Assembly (NCBI GenBank): GCA_017621955.1
Contig: JAGASB010000334.1
Location: forward strand, 1-5,528
DNA: 5,528 nucleotides
Reading direction: 5' to 3'
From: Clostridia bacterium
Lineage (GTDB): Bacteria; Bacillota_A; Clostridia; Christensenellales; Borkfalkiaceae
The notes beneath the pieces are model-generated. The model had not been told where the DNA came from. It ran no database searches and saw only the letters and a program-made list of their open reading frames with translations. The position numbers were made by a program, and so were the translations under genes. Below are positions 4,817 to 5,528 of the stretch, one piece after another; the stretch's first letter is position 1, and every line of letters begins with the position of its first letter.

Positions 4817-5528
4817 ATGAAGAAATTATTACTAACAAGCATACTTTCGGTAGTAATGTGCATTTCGCTTATCGCAGGTGCAACGTTTGCGCTCTTTACA
4901 AGCGAATCGAAAGTAAACATCGCTGTAACTTCTGGTACGGTAAACGTAACTGCAACTATCGACCAAAATTCAGTTGAAACAAAGAAACTTGGTGCTGACT
5001 ACACGGCAGGCGCAAACAATATGTTTGAGGGCGTTGCAAACTTTGACCAAGACGGTTTAGCGCTTTCAAAGTTTATGCCGGGCGACGGAATTAAGTTCAA
5101 CATTGTTGTTAAGAACAATAGTGACGTTACTATTAAGTATCGCACCATTATCATTTGTGAAAATGACAACGGTTTATTTAGCGGACTTGAAATGAAGATT
5201 GGCAGTGACGAAAAATACAACGGCGTATCATACGTTGCAAAATGGGCAACGCTTGACGTTGGCTCTGCTGACGCTATAATCCCCGTAGTTGTTGAACTTC
5301 CCAAAGAAGCAGGTAACGTTTATCAAGGCAAAACTTGCACTATTTCTTACAAAGTTGAAGCAGTTCAAGGTAATGCAGAAACGCAAGACCCCGCAGACAA
5401 TACCTTTTATATTTATACGTCAAACGATTTAAAAGCGTTGAGTGGTTACGTTGCAAAATCGGCAACTACTGTTGAACTTTGTTCTGACGTAGATATGACA
5501 GACAAAGAAATGCAAGCGATAATTGTAG
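4817..5528 (+). CDS. Secreted TasA/camelysin-like protein with SipW-dependent-type signal (3' end outside the window)
   Basis: The first 237 residues are visible and the frame is still open at the right edge. The start ATG has AGAAGGAG (4801-4808) eight bases upstream. Residues 1-25 form a signal peptide: MKK, a hydrophobic stretch, then GATFALFTSES, the pattern of SipW-processed biofilm and surface proteins. A TasA/camelysin-type beta-sandwich covers about 30-185, with SGTVNV (39-44) after the signal and the family-typical LSKFMPGDGIKFNIVVKNN (83-101). After an acidic linker (about 186-195), NTFYIYTSNDLKALSGYVA and TTVELCSDVDM resemble the start of beta-helix or adhesin-like repeats in which a strand precedes a D-hD element (weak assignment). 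It is probably exported and cell-surface or matrix associated; whether it forms fibres is inference. No signal peptidase gene is visible nearby. A G9-containing promoter drives it. Confidence 0.82.
   Translation, partial: MKKLLLTSILSVVMCISLIAGATFALFTSESKVNIAVTSGTVNVTATIDQNSVETKKLGADYTAGANNMFEGVANFDQDGLALSKFMPGDGIKFNIVVKNNSDVTIKYRTIIICENDNGLFSGLEMKIGSDEKYNGVSYVAKWATLDVGSADAIIPVVVELPKEAGNVYQGKTCTISYKVEAVQGNAETQDPADNTFYIYTSNDLKALSGYVAKSATTVELCSDVDMTDKEMQAIIV

Noticed and set aside
4999..5304. Minus-strand 101-codon frame opposite the TasA-like gene
   Set aside because: The plus strand has a start site, signal peptide and family motifs; the minus frame is low-complexity Ser/Thr-rich shadow sequence.

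Overview
The window looks like a low-GC Bacillota (Firmicutes) chromosome, probably an anaerobic clostridial or gut-type lineage. The basis is AT-rich intergenic DNA, strong Shine-Dalgarno sites (AGGTGAT, AGAAGGAG), near-perfect sigma-A promoters (TTGACA-N17-TATAAT), T-tract hairpin terminators, a GroEL with a GGM-type tail and a TasA/camelysin-type secreted protein. The exact lineage is inference.

Layout, left to right. (1) 1-912: C-terminal 303 residues of the chaperonin GroEL, running off the left edge, followed by a terminator. (2) 913-1900: a repeat-rich stretch with three same-orientation copies of a 96-bp palindromic non-coding repeat at 995, 1113 and 1737. Between copies 2 and 3 lies a small control unit. 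It holds a 74-residue XRE-type DNA-binding protein (1423-1647, +), two matching 13-bp palindromes, and a perfect leftward sigma-A promoter whose -10 box sits between the palindromes. That promoter would make an RNA of only about 95 nt before a strong hairpin terminator. (3) 1901-4447, minus strand: a complete 848-residue glycoside hydrolase of family GH116, apparently cytoplasmic and monocistronic, with its own promoter, tandem upstream repeats and terminator. (4) 4448-4816: a divergent intergenic region with the GH116 promoter on the left and, on the right, a promoter whose 17-bp spacer contains a run of nine G. (5) 4817 to the right edge: the first 237 residues of a secreted TasA/camelysin-like protein that appears to continue into a repeat or beta-helix-like domain.

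The genes do not form an obvious pathway: each has its own promoter and terminator. The parts most worth a second look are the XRE/operator/short-transcript unit (a compact repressor-controlled small RNA or the remnant of a lost divergent gene), the G9 tract inside the promoter of the surface protein (candidate phase variation), and the palindromic repeat family with two mutually exclusive folding modes.
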